Positions 7,695 through 15,908 of a stretch of DNA of 64,000 bases are shown here, piece after piece. Source of the stretch: F1-120-MAGs118 sp013360535 (GTDB lineage: Bacteria > Planctomycetota > UBA1135 > GCA-002686595); NCBI GenBank assembly GCA_026647215.1, contig JAPKHC010000020.1:1-64000 (forward strand), given 5' to 3'. How positions within the stretch are numbered: position 1 is the first letter of the stretch; each line of letters starts with the position of its first letter. The position numbers and the translations under genes were made by a program. The notes below the pieces were generated by a model that did not search any database, was not told the origin of the DNA, and was given only the letters and a program-made list of their open reading frames with translations.

Positions 7695-9112
7695 CGTGCA
7701 CCTCCGGCGAGCGGCGGGACGCGCTCGTGGTGGCGCGTCACCGACTGGTACGTGCGCGCGATCGCGAGCACGCGCGCGTCGGCGAGCGGCGCTCCGATCA
7801 GCTGCAACCCGACCGGCAATTCGACGCCGTCGTCCTCGGCCAGACCACACGGGACGCTCGCGGCCGGCAGGCCCGCGAGGCTCGTCGGAACGGTCAGCGC
7901 ATCGCACAGGTACATCGCGAGCGCGTCGTCTTCCTTGGCGCCGAAGCGGAACGCGAGCTCGGGGCTGGTCGGCGTGGCGAGCACGTCGACCGCGCCAAGA
8001 ACCCGCAGGAAATCGTCGCGCACGAGCCGCCGCGCGCGCGCCGCGCGCAGGAACCACGCGTCGTAGTGGCCCGCGGAGAGCACGTGCGTGCCGAGCAGCA
8101 CGCGCCGCAGCGCCTCCGCGCCGAAGCCGTGCGAGCGCGTGGCCGCGATCATGCCCTGCAGCGTGCCGTCGCCCGCCTCCCGCGCGCCGTAGCGCACGCC
8201 GTCGTAGCGCGACAGGTTGCTCGACGCCTCGGCGCTCGCGATGACGTAGTACGTGGCGAGCGCGTGCTGCGTGTGGGGGAGCTCGACCGGAACGAGCGTC
8301 GCCCCGAGCCTGCGCAGCTCGTCGAGCGCGCCCTCGACACGCTCGCGCACGCGCGCGTCGAGGCCGTCGGCGAAGCATTCGCGCGGCACGCCGACGCGCA
8401 CGCCCCTCAGGTCCGTGCGCGGCGGCTCGGGCTCGACGGGGCCGAGCTCGAGGCAGGTCGCATCGCGTGGGTCGGCACCGGAGATCACGGCGAGCACGCG
8501 CTCGACCTCGGCCGCCGACGGCGCGAGCACTCCGACGGTGTCGAGCGAGGACGCGAACGCGATCAGGCCGAAGCGCGACACGCGACCGTAGCTCGGCTTG
8601 AAGCCGGTGATGCCGCACAGGGCCGCGGGCTGGCGAATCGAGCCGCCCGTGTCGCTGCCGAGCGCGAACGGCACGAGGCGCGCGGCGACAGCGGCGGCGC
8701 TGCCGCTCGACGAACCGCCGGGGATGCGCGAGAGATCCCAGGGATTGCGCGTGGCGCCGAAGCTCGAGTTCTCGCCGGACGAGCCGAAGCCGAACTCGTC
8801 CATGTTGGTGGAGCCCAGCGGGATCGCACCGGCGGCGACGAGGCGTTCGACGACGGTCGCGTGGAACGGCGGGCGATAACCTTCGAGCACACGGCTCGCG
8901 CAGCTCGTCGGGCGCGCGCGCACGCACAGGTTCGACTTGGCGAGGAACGGCACGCCGTGCAGCGGCCCGCGCAGGCCCGCGGCGGCTTCGCGGTCGAGCT
9001 CGTCCGCGCGCGCGAAGGCACCTTCTTCGTCGACGTCGAGCAGCGCGCACAGCTCGCCCTCGAGCGCCTCGATGCGCGCGAGCGCGGCTTCGACGGCCGT
9101 GCGTGCGCTCAC
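7691..9112 (-). CDS. gatA: Asp/Glu-tRNA amidotransferase subunit A
   Basis: 473-residue amidase-signature enzyme that hydrolyses glutamine and passes ammonia to GatB. The Ser-cisSer-Lys triad is visible: Lys59 in FLAKSN, the cis-Ser in PGGSSSGS (131-138), and the nucleophile Ser158 in GSDTGGSIR (152-160). The GTG start overlaps the gatC stop (GTGA) and the end overlaps gatB the same way, so the three subunits are translationally coupled. Confidence 0.97.
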   Translation of the reverse strand: MSARTAVEAALARIEALEGELCALLDVDEEGAFARADELDREAAAGLRGPLHGVPFLAKSNLCVRARPTSCASRVLEGYRPPFHATVVERLVAAGAIPLGSTNMDEFGFGSSGENSSFGATRNPWDLSRIPGGSSSGSAAAVAARLVPFALGSDTGGSIRQPAALCGITGFKPSYGRVSRFGLIAFASSLDTVGVLAPSAAEVERVLAVISGADPRDATCLELGPVEPEPPRTDLRGVRVGVPRECFADGLDARVRERVEGALDELRRLGATLVPVELPHTQHALATYYVIASAEASSNLSRYDGVRYGAREAGDGTLQGMIAATRSHGFGAEALRRVLLGTHVLSAGHYDAWFLRAARARRLVRDDFLRVLGAVDVLATPTSPELAFRFGAKEDDALAMYLCDALTVPTSLAGLPAASVPCGLAEDDGVELPVGLQLIGAPLADARVLAIARTYQSVTRHHERVPPLAGGAR

Positions 9113-9417
9113 CGCTCGCCCCCGAGCGCCTTGGGCACCACGAAGAAGCCGTCCTCGACCTGCGGCGCGGGCGCGAGCAGGTCCGCGCGCTCGAGCGAGG
9201 CCGTGGCGCGGTCCTCACGCTCGCGCTCGGCGGCACCGTGGGGCACGAGCAGCGGCTCGACGCCCTCGAGGTCTAGCGCCGCCAGGCTCTCCCAGGCCGC
9301 GAGAATGCGCCCGAAGTCGCCGGCCAGGCGCGCGCGCAAGTCGGGCTCGAGCTCGAGCCGGGCCAGCGCCGCCGCGCGCTCGACGGCGGCCAGAGGATCC
9401 TCGCGTTCGTGCGCCAT
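9109..9417 (-). CDS. gatC: Asp/Glu-tRNA amidotransferase subunit C
   Basis: 102 residues, typical for GatC, which wraps around and stabilises the GatA-GatB complex. The N-terminus contains the family pattern of AALARLELEPD followed by a helical region (LAGDFGRILAAWESL) and the DLEGVEPL turn. First gene of the amidotransferase unit. A TACTCT hexamer (9430-9435 on the minus strand) lies 12 nt before the ATG and may be its -10 element. Confidence 0.93.
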   Translation of the reverse strand: MAHEREDPLAAVERAAALARLELEPDLRARLAGDFGRILAAWESLAALDLEGVEPLLVPHGAAEREREDRATASLERADLLAPAPQVEDGFFVVPKALGGER

Positions 9418-9490
9418 GGTCGGCGGGAGAGAGTACGGCGCGCCCCGCTCGCGCGCGAGCCGCGCCCTTTTGCGCCGGCCCCGCGCGCGT

Positions 9491-9496
9491 TAGTTT
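9491..9496 (+). promoter_or_regulatory. Candidate -10 element (TAGTTT), leaderless arrangement
   Basis: TAGTTT ends 7 nt before the ATG at 9504, so transcription would begin at or next to the start codon. TTGCGC lies 15 nt upstream (9470-9475). No Shine-Dalgarno is present. Confidence 0.45.
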
Positions 9497-9503
9497 GAGG
9501 CCC

Positions 9504-10118
9504 ATGGCGTTCCCGCTGGCAACCGTCGAGGGTTTTGCTCCCGACTGGACGACGCTGGGCTATCTGCTCGCGCTCGTCGGCTGCTTCCTGCTCGCCAACG
9601 GCATCCTGTTCCGCAATCCGCGTGCGCTCGTGGCCGAGCGCCTCGGCCGCGGCCCGCAGCCGCTGCGTCGCATCCGCGAGTTCGTCTTCCACCGCGTGCA
9701 GATGGGGCTGGGGTTCCTGTTCCTCGTCGGAGCGTTCGCGAGCCTGCTGTACGCGCACCTGCGGCCGCCGACGGAGCCCGCGGGCAGCGTGGTGATGTGG
9801 GTCGGGCTCGTGCTCGTGCTCGCGGCGGTGCTCGAGGTCGCCGGCTGGCTGTGGAGCGCCCACTCGCTGCGTGCGCACGTGCGCGTCGTGCTGCGCCAGA
9901 CGCCGCCGGATTTCGAGACCGATCCGACGCTCGCGCGCGAGGTCGGCGAGCTGTTCGGCATCGAGTCGCGCTCGGACGAGACGGTGCAGTCCTACGCGGC
10001 GCGCCTGCGGCAGTCGCTCGGGCTGGCGAGCGGGGCGCGCTCTCCCACGCGGCCGCGACCGGAGCCGGACACCAACGCGATCGGCTTCGGCGAAGAGGCG
10101 GGCTTCGAGGATTCCTGA
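9504..10118 (+). CDS. Three-span inner-membrane protein
   Basis: 204 residues. Three hydrophobic segments are visible (~16-36, ~67-86 and ~96-117), followed by a soluble tail of ~85 residues with basic and acidic patches. No enzymatic motif was seen. Divergent from gatC with an 86-nt gap carrying back-to-back candidate -10 elements. The family is not recognised. Confidence 0.75.
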   Translation: MAFPLATVEGFAPDWTTLGYLLALVGCFLLANGILFRNPRALVAERLGRGPQPLRRIREFVFHRVQMGLGFLFLVGAFASLLYAHLRPPTEPAGSVVMWVGLVLVLAAVLEVAGWLWSAHSLRAHVRVVLRQTPPDFETDPTLAREVGELFGIESRSDETVQSYAARLRQSLGLASGARSPTRPRPEPDTNAIGFGEEAGFEDS

Positions 10119-10180
10119 CGCGCGCGGACGCGCGAAAAAAATCCGGGATCAGGTGCGACCGCGGCGGGTCGCCGAGCGTC

Positions 10181-11095
10181 GTGCCCTGCGTGGGGCAAGC
10201 GGAACGAAGTCGGGCGGCGGGCGCGCAAGGGTCGTGGGAGTCGCCGGAAGCTCCGGCGCGCCGTTCGCGGGAATGGCTCGAGGAACTGCTGCAGGCGCTC
10301 TATCCGCCGTTGTGCTGGCTGTGTGGGCGCGGCGGTGGCGATGGTGTGGCCTGTGACGTGCATGCACTGCCCGCAGCGCCACCGGGGGCCCGTTGTCCGC
10401 GTTGCGCGGCGCAACTGCCCAAGGCGCTCGAGCGCAGCGACCGTTGCGCCGCCTGTCGACGCGAGCCGTTCGGGCTCGAGCGGACCTTCGCGCTCTCCGA
10501 CTACCGCGCCCAGCCCGCGATCCGCGAGTGGATCCTCGCCTTCAAGCACGGCAGTCGGCGCGAGCTCGCCGGACCGCTGGGCGCGGCGCTCGCCGACAGC
10601 GTGGGCGCGCGGCTCGCGGCGCTGGGGGCCGGCGACCCGGAGGATGGAAAGCACGAGGCCCACGTTCTGGTGCCGGTGCCGCTGCACTTGTGGCGGCGGG
10701 TCGAGCGCGGCTACGACCAGGCGGCGCTGCTCGCGCGGGCCGTGGGCGAACGCGGCGGCTGGCCGGTCGCGGAGGTCCTGCGGCGCGTGCGTGCGACGAC
10801 CGTGCAGGGCGAAGCGGGCTCGAGCTCACGCTCCGCCAACGTGCACGAGGCCTTCGCGCCCGAGCGCTTCGCTCCCTTCGCGCGGCGCCGGCTCTCGCGC
10901 GCCAGCTGGTGCTGGCTCGTCGACGACGTGTGCACGTCGGGCGCGACCTTGCGCGAGTGCGCGCGCGTGTTGCGCAGGCTCGGTGCGCGCCGGGTGGGAG
11001 CGCTGGTGCTCGCTCGCGCCGCAGACGGCGCCGAGTCGGAACTCGGGTTCGACGGGACGCCCGCGCCGTCGCGGACGCCCTTCGATTCGAGCTAG
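10181..11095 (+). CDS. comF: ComF-family phosphoribosyltransferase
   Basis: About 304 residues. N-terminal zinc cysteines (CWLC at 45-48, CPRC at 72-75, CAAC at 89-92) precede a type I phosphoribosyltransferase fold. The PRPP-binding loop LVDDVCTSGATL lies at ~246-257 and a VPVPLH strand before it. This is the layout of ComF/GntX proteins, linked to natural transformation in some bacteria but of unknown substrate. No ATG is available before the zinc cysteines; GTG at 10181 is chosen and GTG at 10190 is equally possible. Converges with panD. Confidence 0.85.
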   Translation: MPCVGQAERSRAAGAQGSWESPEAPARRSREWLEELLQALYPPLCWLCGRGGGDGVACDVHALPAAPPGARCPRCAAQLPKALERSDRCAACRREPFGLERTFALSDYRAQPAIREWILAFKHGSRRELAGPLGAALADSVGARLAALGAGDPEDGKHEAHVLVPVPLHLWRRVERGYDQAALLARAVGERGGWPVAEVLRRVRATTVQGEAGSSSRSANVHEAFAPERFAPFARRRLSRASWCWLVDDVCTSGATLRECARVLRRLGARRVGALVLARAADGAESELGFDGTPAPSRTPFDSS

Positions 11096-11109
11096 CCCGC
11101 ATTTCTCAC

Positions 11110-11255
11110 CAGAATCTACTGCGGCCGCGCTATCTCGGCGCATGCTGCGCGTTTGGAGCGGTTTCGATCCTCAGCGACCGTACAGGTCGCCTCCAGTCGA
11201 AACCGCTCCAACCGCTTGCGAGCGCTCGAGCTATCGCGCCCTCGCTACGATTCTG
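11110..11255. repeat. Long nested inverted repeat between comF and panD
   Basis: The core is 15-bp perfect arms TTGGAGCGGTTTCGA (11153-11167) and complement (11197-11211), with inner arms GCGACC/GGTCGC (11174-11190). Imperfect outer pairing extends to CAGAATC (11110-11116) and GATTCTG (11249-11255). It occupies nearly all of the convergent gap, so a bidirectional terminator is the simplest reading. Confidence 0.6.
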
Positions 11256-11259
11256 CGGG

Positions 11260-11649
11260 CTAGCGGTACAGCTCGCCCTCGAGCGCGCCTTCTTGCGCCT
11301 CGGGGTCGTCGAGTCGGCGCTCGACGCGGTTGCCCGGGCCGAGCAGGAGCACGGTCGGGCACTTGGGCTTCTCGACGGCCTCGAAGGTCATGATGATCAC
11401 CTCGTCGCCGGGGCGCACGAGGTGCGCGGCGGCGCCGTTGATGCAGATGCAGCCCGAGCCGCGCTCACCGGGGATGGCGTAGGTCTCCAGCCGCGCGCCG
11501 TTGGTGTTGTCGACGATCAGCACCTTCTCGAACGGGAGGATGTCTCCCTGATCCATCAGGTTGCGGTCGATCGTGACCGAGCCGACGTAGTCCAGGCGCG
11601 CCTCGGTGACGGTCGCCTTGTGCAGCTTGGAGCGGAGGAAGATGCGCAT
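11260..11649 (-). CDS. panD: Aspartate 1-decarboxylase
   Basis: 129-residue pyruvoyl-dependent decarboxylase making beta-alanine for pantothenate and CoA. The self-cleavage site is Gly23-Ser24 in YVGSVTID. Lys9, Arg53 and Tyr57 sit at the expected active-site positions, and the NGAAAHL segment (71-77) is conserved. The proenzyme splits so that Ser24 becomes the pyruvoyl group. It starts 11 nt after the aminotransferase stop, so it is probably the second gene of that transcript. Confidence 0.96.
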   Translation of the reverse strand: MRIFLRSKLHKATVTEARLDYVGSVTIDRNLMDQGDILPFEKVLIVDNTNGARLETYAIPGERGSGCICINGAAAHLVRPGDEVIIMTFEAVEKPKCPTVLLLGPGNRVERRLDDPEAQEGALEGELYR

Positions 11650-11660
11650 CGAGGAGGGGC

Positions 11661-12818
11661 CTAGGCCACGGGCGGGGCCGGATCCAGTCGGGCCGGCCGG
11701 CCGTGGGGCGCGAGAGTGTAGCTTTCGAGCCCCCGGGACAAGCGTTCGAGGGCGTCCGCGAGCCGCTCGGGGGGGCTGCCGAAGCCCAGTCGCACGTGGC
11801 CGGGGGCGCCGAAGTGCTCGCCGGGCACGACCGCGAGCTGTTCGGTGGCCGCGAGGTGGCGCGCGAGGGCCAGCGTGTCGGCCACGCCGGGAACTTCGGC
11901 GAAGGCGATCAGGCCATCGGGAGGCACGTGGATGCGCAGGCGCTTCTCCCGGGCGACCCAGCGCTCGAATACGGGCTTGCTCTCCGCGAGGATGCGGCCG
12001 TAGGGCGCGATCAGGGCCTCGCGGCGCTCGAAGGCGAGCCGACCGGCCCGCAGCGACACCGTCGGCAGGTCGACGAGCTGCAGGAACACGGCGTCCTCGA
12101 AGGCCTCCCGCTCGGCGGCGGCGCGTTCGCCGAGCACGACCCAGCCCAGTCGCAGCCCGCTCAGGCCGTAGGCCTTGGTCAGGCTGCCGATCGAGATGCC
12201 GTTCTCGACGAGCGTCGCCGCGCGCACGGCGCGGCTGGGCTCCACGAACTCCTCGTAGATCTCGTTGCTGATCAGGTACCCGCCCGCAGCGGAGGCATGG
12301 CGCGCGAGGGAGCGCAGGTCGGCGGTCGACGTGCGGAAGCCGGACGGGTTGTGGGGCGTCGAGAGGAACACGTGACCGGCGCGCGCACCGGCGAGCGCCG
12401 CCCCGACGGCGTCCGGGTCGAGGCGCCAGTGCCCGGCGTGCGTGCGCCGGATCTCGCGCACGTCCGCCCCGGCCCGCCGCGGCAGCACGCGCAGCGGCTC
12501 GTAGGAGGGCGTCTCGACGGCGACGCGCACTCCCGGACGGAAGAGCGCCGCGGCGACGACCGCCATCGCACCGCTGGCGCCGGGGGCGAAGAAGATGCGC
12601 TCGCGCGGCACGCCGTAGCGCGCCGCGAGCGTCTCCTCGAGCCGCGGCAGCGCGTCGGCGCCCGCGTAGGAGAGGTCGAGCGCTCCGGCCTCGGCGAGCA
12701 GGGCCGGATCGGCGGCGGGCATGCCCGACTGCGTCAGGCTGTGCGGCGCGCTCATCGCCGGTCCGCGCGCGAAGCGCATGTAGGGGAAGCCGGGCAGCGG
12801 ATCGATCGGTGGGCGCAT
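11661..12818 (-). CDS. PLP-dependent class I/II aminotransferase
   Basis: 385 residues, fold-type I. Visible: the TPHNPSG loop that holds the PLP ring, the Schiff-base lysine in SLTKAYGLSGLRLGW, and the carboxylate-binding arginine in HVRLGFG near the C-terminus. The substrate is not determinable; aromatic or branched amino acids are possible. The ATG at 12818 has AGGAG 9 nt upstream, so the in-frame ATG at 13055 is rejected. Sitting before panD, it may supply amino acid metabolism around aspartate or valine, but this is only proximity. Confidence 0.9.
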   Translation of the reverse strand: MRPPIDPLPGFPYMRFARGPAMSAPHSLTQSGMPAADPALLAEAGALDLSYAGADALPRLEETLAARYGVPRERIFFAPGASGAMAVVAAALFRPGVRVAVETPSYEPLRVLPRRAGADVREIRRTHAGHWRLDPDAVGAALAGARAGHVFLSTPHNPSGFRTSTADLRSLARHASAAGGYLISNEIYEEFVEPSRAVRAATLVENGISIGSLTKAYGLSGLRLGWVVLGERAAAEREAFEDAVFLQLVDLPTVSLRAGRLAFERREALIAPYGRILAESKPVFERWVAREKRLRIHVPPDGLIAFAEVPGVADTLALARHLAATEQLAVVPGEHFGAPGHVRLGFGSPPERLADALERLSRGLESYTLAPHGRPARLDPAPPVA

Positions 12819-13057
12819 GCGGAGCTCCTCTCGCTCTGGGGCCGCGCGATCGTCGCAAAAAAAACGGCTTTGCGCGCTGTGGAACCGGCCTCGCGCGCTG
12901 GCTAGCATCCCGTCCGTCGCAGCTTTTCCGCGCGCGTTTCGCGGATCGCCAGCGAGCCAACGGGCCGGTCGCGCCGCGAGCGCGAGCGAAGTTCCCGCTG
13001 GAACCGAGGGGCTCTCCCGCGCGGAGAGATGTCGCACAAGACTTGGGGTTGCCACGC

Positions 13058-14419
13058 ATGAAGATCCACGGATCGCCGGTCCGAGGCCGGGTCACTACGT
13101 TCACGTCCGCGCTGCTCGCGACGGCCATGGTCGCGGCGTTCGCCGCTGGCCAGTCGGCACCGATCCCGACGCCGGGCGCCAACGCCGGTGCCGCGCCCGC
13201 GGCGCAAGGCAGCGGAACTCCCGCGCCGACCAACGCACCGACGAACTCAGGCGCCGCCGGTCAGGCCGGTGCGTCGAATGCCGCGGAAACGCCGAAGTTC
13301 CTGCGCTTCGTGCGCGCCGCGTCGAACGGCGCGAAGCTGCGCAACATCTACGACGAGCAGGGCGTCGTGATGAGCGAACTCGCCGCCGGTGCGCTGCTCG
13401 CCGTGCACGGCGAGCGCGCGGGCTGGCTCGACGTCGAGATCCCCGGGGGCTTCCCGGTGTGGGTCTTCGGCGAGTTCCTGTCTCCGACCTCGGAGAGCGG
13501 GATGCTGCAGGTGTCGGGCAACTCGGTGCGCATGCGTCCGCTGCCGTCCTCGGGCGCGGAGAGCATGTCGCTGCGCCAGCTGCTCGAGCGCGGCACCAAG
13601 GTGCGCATGCTCGGCCGCAACGACATGTCCAAGCCGCTCGCGGAAGACTGGGTGCGCGTCAACGCGCCGACCGGGACCCGCGGTTGGGTCGCGATCGGCC
13701 AGACCGAGGCGTTGCCCGCCGGCACGGACGGTGCGACGCAGTGGGCGGCCGCGGTCACCGCCGCGCGCGCCGCTGCGGCGTCCGCGCCCGTGGTCGCCGC
13801 CGACGGCGCCGTGCAGGGCGGGAGCGGCATCGCTCCCAACGAGACCGGCAACGTCACCAGCGCGCTGGCTGCCGCCGACAAGGCGCTCGCGGCCGAGCGC
13901 GCGAAGCAGGAGCGCGGCGAAGCCTCCAACTTCGACGCCGTGAAGAAGGCCTACGAGGACGTGCTCGCGCTCAACCCGGCTCCGTCGACGGCCGAGCTCG
14001 TCAAGGAGCGCATCGCGCTGTGCAAGGCCTTCGCTGACGGCCAACGGCTCTCCACCGAACTGCAGAACCAGAAGGCCTCGATCGACGCCGCGGTGCGCCG
14101 CCGCCAGGAAGAGATGGAGAAGGCCTCGAAGAGCCAGCCCTTCGACGGGCGCTTCGACGGCCGCGGGTTCGTCGAGACCTCGCGCCTGCCGGGCAGCGAC
14201 AAGCCGATCTACCTCGTGCGCTTCTCGGGCGCCGCCGTCGCGGAGCTGCAGTGCAGCTCGGGCCGCTTCAACCTCGCCGATTTCGTCGGCTGCGAGATCG
14301 GCTTCAACGGTCGCGAGGTGCGTGGGCCGATCGCGAGCACCAACAGCGCGCTCGCCCGGCCGCACGCGATCGACCTCGCGCGCATCGAGATCCTGACGGC
14401 GGCTCCGGTCCGCCGCTAG
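13058..14419 (+). CDS. Exported protein with two SH3-like domains
   Basis: 453 residues. A signal peptide (~1-32, twin basic start) is followed by an Ala/Pro/Gly/Thr-rich linker to ~75, then two bacterial SH3-like segments (~85-135 and ~140-200, both with the GW..V pattern: AGWLDVEIPG and RGWVAIG). A helical TPR-like stretch (~265-350) and a C-terminal beta-rich module of ~90 residues complete it. SH3b domains usually bind peptidoglycan or proteins in the periplasm. No lytic motif was seen. TAGCAT at 12903-12908 may be a -10 element, giving a leader of ~145 nt. Confidence 0.85.
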   Translation: MKIHGSPVRGRVTTFTSALLATAMVAAFAAGQSAPIPTPGANAGAAPAAQGSGTPAPTNAPTNSGAAGQAGASNAAETPKFLRFVRAASNGAKLRNIYDEQGVVMSELAAGALLAVHGERAGWLDVEIPGGFPVWVFGEFLSPTSESGMLQVSGNSVRMRPLPSSGAESMSLRQLLERGTKVRMLGRNDMSKPLAEDWVRVNAPTGTRGWVAIGQTEALPAGTDGATQWAAAVTAARAAAASAPVVAADGAVQGGSGIAPNETGNVTSALAAADKALAAERAKQERGEASNFDAVKKAYEDVLALNPAPSTAELVKERIALCKAFADGQRLSTELQNQKASIDAAVRRRQEEMEKASKSQPFDGRFDGRGFVETSRLPGSDKPIYLVRFSGAAVAELQCSSGRFNLADFVGCEIGFNGREVRGPIASTNSALARPHAIDLARIEILTAAPVRR

Positions 14420-14426
14420 CCGCGCC

Positions 14427-14579
14427 ATGTGGCGCGCGATCGTCGATTTCCTGCGGCGTTTGGCGGCTCTCGGGCCGTCGGCGCCGCTGTGCGACTCCTG
14501 CAAGTGGGACTACGGCGGCGTGTGCAAGCGCCCCGAACGTCCCAACGCGCTGAAGTGCCCGGACTACACCAAGCGCTGA
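14427..14579 (+). CDS. 50-residue Cys4 mini-protein
   Basis: The ATG lies 7 nt after the preceding stop. The sequence has a short amphipathic helix and then CDSC, a ten-residue gap, C, and a final C in KCPDY: four cysteines in 26 residues, plausibly a zinc or iron-sulfur site. Its composition is more protein-like than shadow frames and it sits tightly behind the SH3 protein. Family not recognised. Confidence 0.6.
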   Translation: MWRAIVDFLRRLAALGPSAPLCDSCKWDYGGVCKRPERPNALKCPDYTKR

Positions 14580-14660
14580 GCGCACCGGTTCGTCAGCCAT
14601 CCGCTTCGGAAGTGGGGCGCAGGGCGAGCGCGAGTTCACGCTCGATCGCGAGCGGAACTA

Positions 14661-14775
14661 GAGCTCACTCGCGAGCGGAGCTAGAGCTCACTCGCGAGCG
14701 GAGCTAGAGCTCACTCGCGAGCGGAGCTAGAGCTCACTCGCGAGCGGAGCTAGAGCTCACTCGCGAGCGGAGCTC
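14661..14775. repeat. Five tandem 23-bp repeats
   Basis: Units start at 14661, 14684, 14707, 14730 and 14753. Four are identical; the last differs at its final base. A degenerate copy precedes them at ~14637-14660. Each unit begins GAGCTCACTCGCGAG and contains the palindrome CTCGCGAG. On the minus strand every unit encodes Ser-Ala-Arg-Glu-stop, the C-terminal end of Tgt. Confidence 0.95.
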
Positions 14776-15908
14776 GACACGGCCTCGGCCTGAGGCAGCC
14801 ACTTGGCGCGAACGCGGGCGAGCTCGCCGCGTGTGATGCCGCCGCGGATCTCCGCCATCAGGCGGTGGAACCAGCGGATGTTGTGGTGCGTGAGCAGGAT
14901 CGCGCCGAGCATCTCCTCGCTCTTCGTCAGGTGCCGCAGGTACGCGCGCGTGTAGCCGGTCGTGCACGTCGGGCAGTCGCAGCGGGCATCGAGCGGACGT
15001 TCGTCGCGCGCGAACTTCGCGTTGCGCAGGTTGAGCGGACCTTCGCTCGTGAAGGCCTGCGCCGTGCGGCCGTGGCGCGTCGGCGTGACGCAGTCGAACA
15101 GGTCGATGCCACGCTCGATCGCGTCAAAGAAGTCGCGCGGAGTCCCGACACCCATCAAGTAGCGTGGGCGGTCCGCGGGCAGGCGCGGCGCGGCGGCGTC
15201 GATGGCGGCGAGCACCTCCGCGCGCGTCTCGCCCACGCTGACGCCGCCGACGGCGTAGCCGACGAGGTCGTGGCTCGTCACCGCCTCGACCGAACGTGCC
15301 CGCAGGTCCGCGAACGAACCGCCCTGCACGATGCCGAACAGCGCCTGGCCGCGCTGCTCGCCACCGAGCTCGCGGTGGCGCCGCACGCAGCGCTCGAGCC
15401 AGCGGTGCGTGCGCTCGGTCGCGGCCTCGACGCCGGCGCGATCGGACGGCACCGACGGGCAGTGGTCGAACGCCATCGCGACGTCGGCGCCGAGCGCGGC
15501 CTCGATCTCGATCACTCGCTCGGGCGTGAAGCGCACGTTCGCGCCGTCGACGACGGAGCGGAACGTCACGCCGTCCTCGTCGAGCTTGCGCGTGTCCTCG
15601 AGGCTGAAGACCTGATAGCCGCCGGAATCCGTGAGGATCGGCCCGTTCCAGCGCATGAAGCCGTGCAGGCCGCCGAGGTCGCGGATCAGCTCCTCACCCG
15701 GCCGCAGGTGCAGGTGGTAGGTGTTGCCGAGCAGCATCGTCGTGCCGAGCGCGCGCAAGTCGGCGACGGTGCAGCCCTTGACCGTGCCCTTCGTGCCGAC
15801 GGGCATGAAGGCCGGAGTCGCGACGTCACCGTGCGGCGTCGTGAAGATGCCCGTGCGTGCGGCGCCGTCGCGCGCGTCGAGGCGGTAGGCGAATCCGTCG
15901 CGTCGCAT
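14757..15908 (-). CDS. tgt: Queuine/preQ1 tRNA-guanine transglycosylase
   Basis: 383 residues. Exchanges guanine-34 of Asp, Asn, His and Tyr tRNAs for preQ1. Key residues: Asp94 in TDSGGYQVF, Asp146 in MAFDHC for base recognition, GIVQGG (190-195), the nucleophile Asp270 in DLFDCVTPTR, and the zinc site Cys308, Cys310, Cys313, His339. The ATG overlaps the spoIID stop (TGATG). The last residues and stop codon lie inside the 23-bp repeat array, so the C-terminus has been reshaped by it. Confidence 0.97.
   Translation of the reverse strand: MRRDGFAYRLDARDGAARTGIFTTPHGDVATPAFMPVGTKGTVKGCTVADLRALGTTMLLGNTYHLHLRPGEELIRDLGGLHGFMRWNGPILTDSGGYQVFSLEDTRKLDEDGVTFRSVVDGANVRFTPERVIEIEAALGADVAMAFDHCPSVPSDRAGVEAATERTHRWLERCVRRHRELGGEQRGQALFGIVQGGSFADLRARSVEAVTSHDLVGYAVGGVSVGETRAEVLAAIDAAAPRLPADRPRYLMGVGTPRDFFDAIERGIDLFDCVTPTRHGRTAQAFTSEGPLNLRNAKFARDERPLDARCDCPTCTTGYTRAYLRHLTKSEEMLGAILLTHHNIRWFHRLMAEIRGGITRGELARVRAKWLPQAEAVSSSARE

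Noticed and set aside
6249..9236. GatB fused to a long N-terminal extension
   Set aside because: The extension is gatA read in another phase; the GTG at 7694 begins the conserved GatB N-terminus.
14661..14775. CRISPR-like array
   Set aside because: The 23-bp units are contiguous with no unique spacers and no cas genes.
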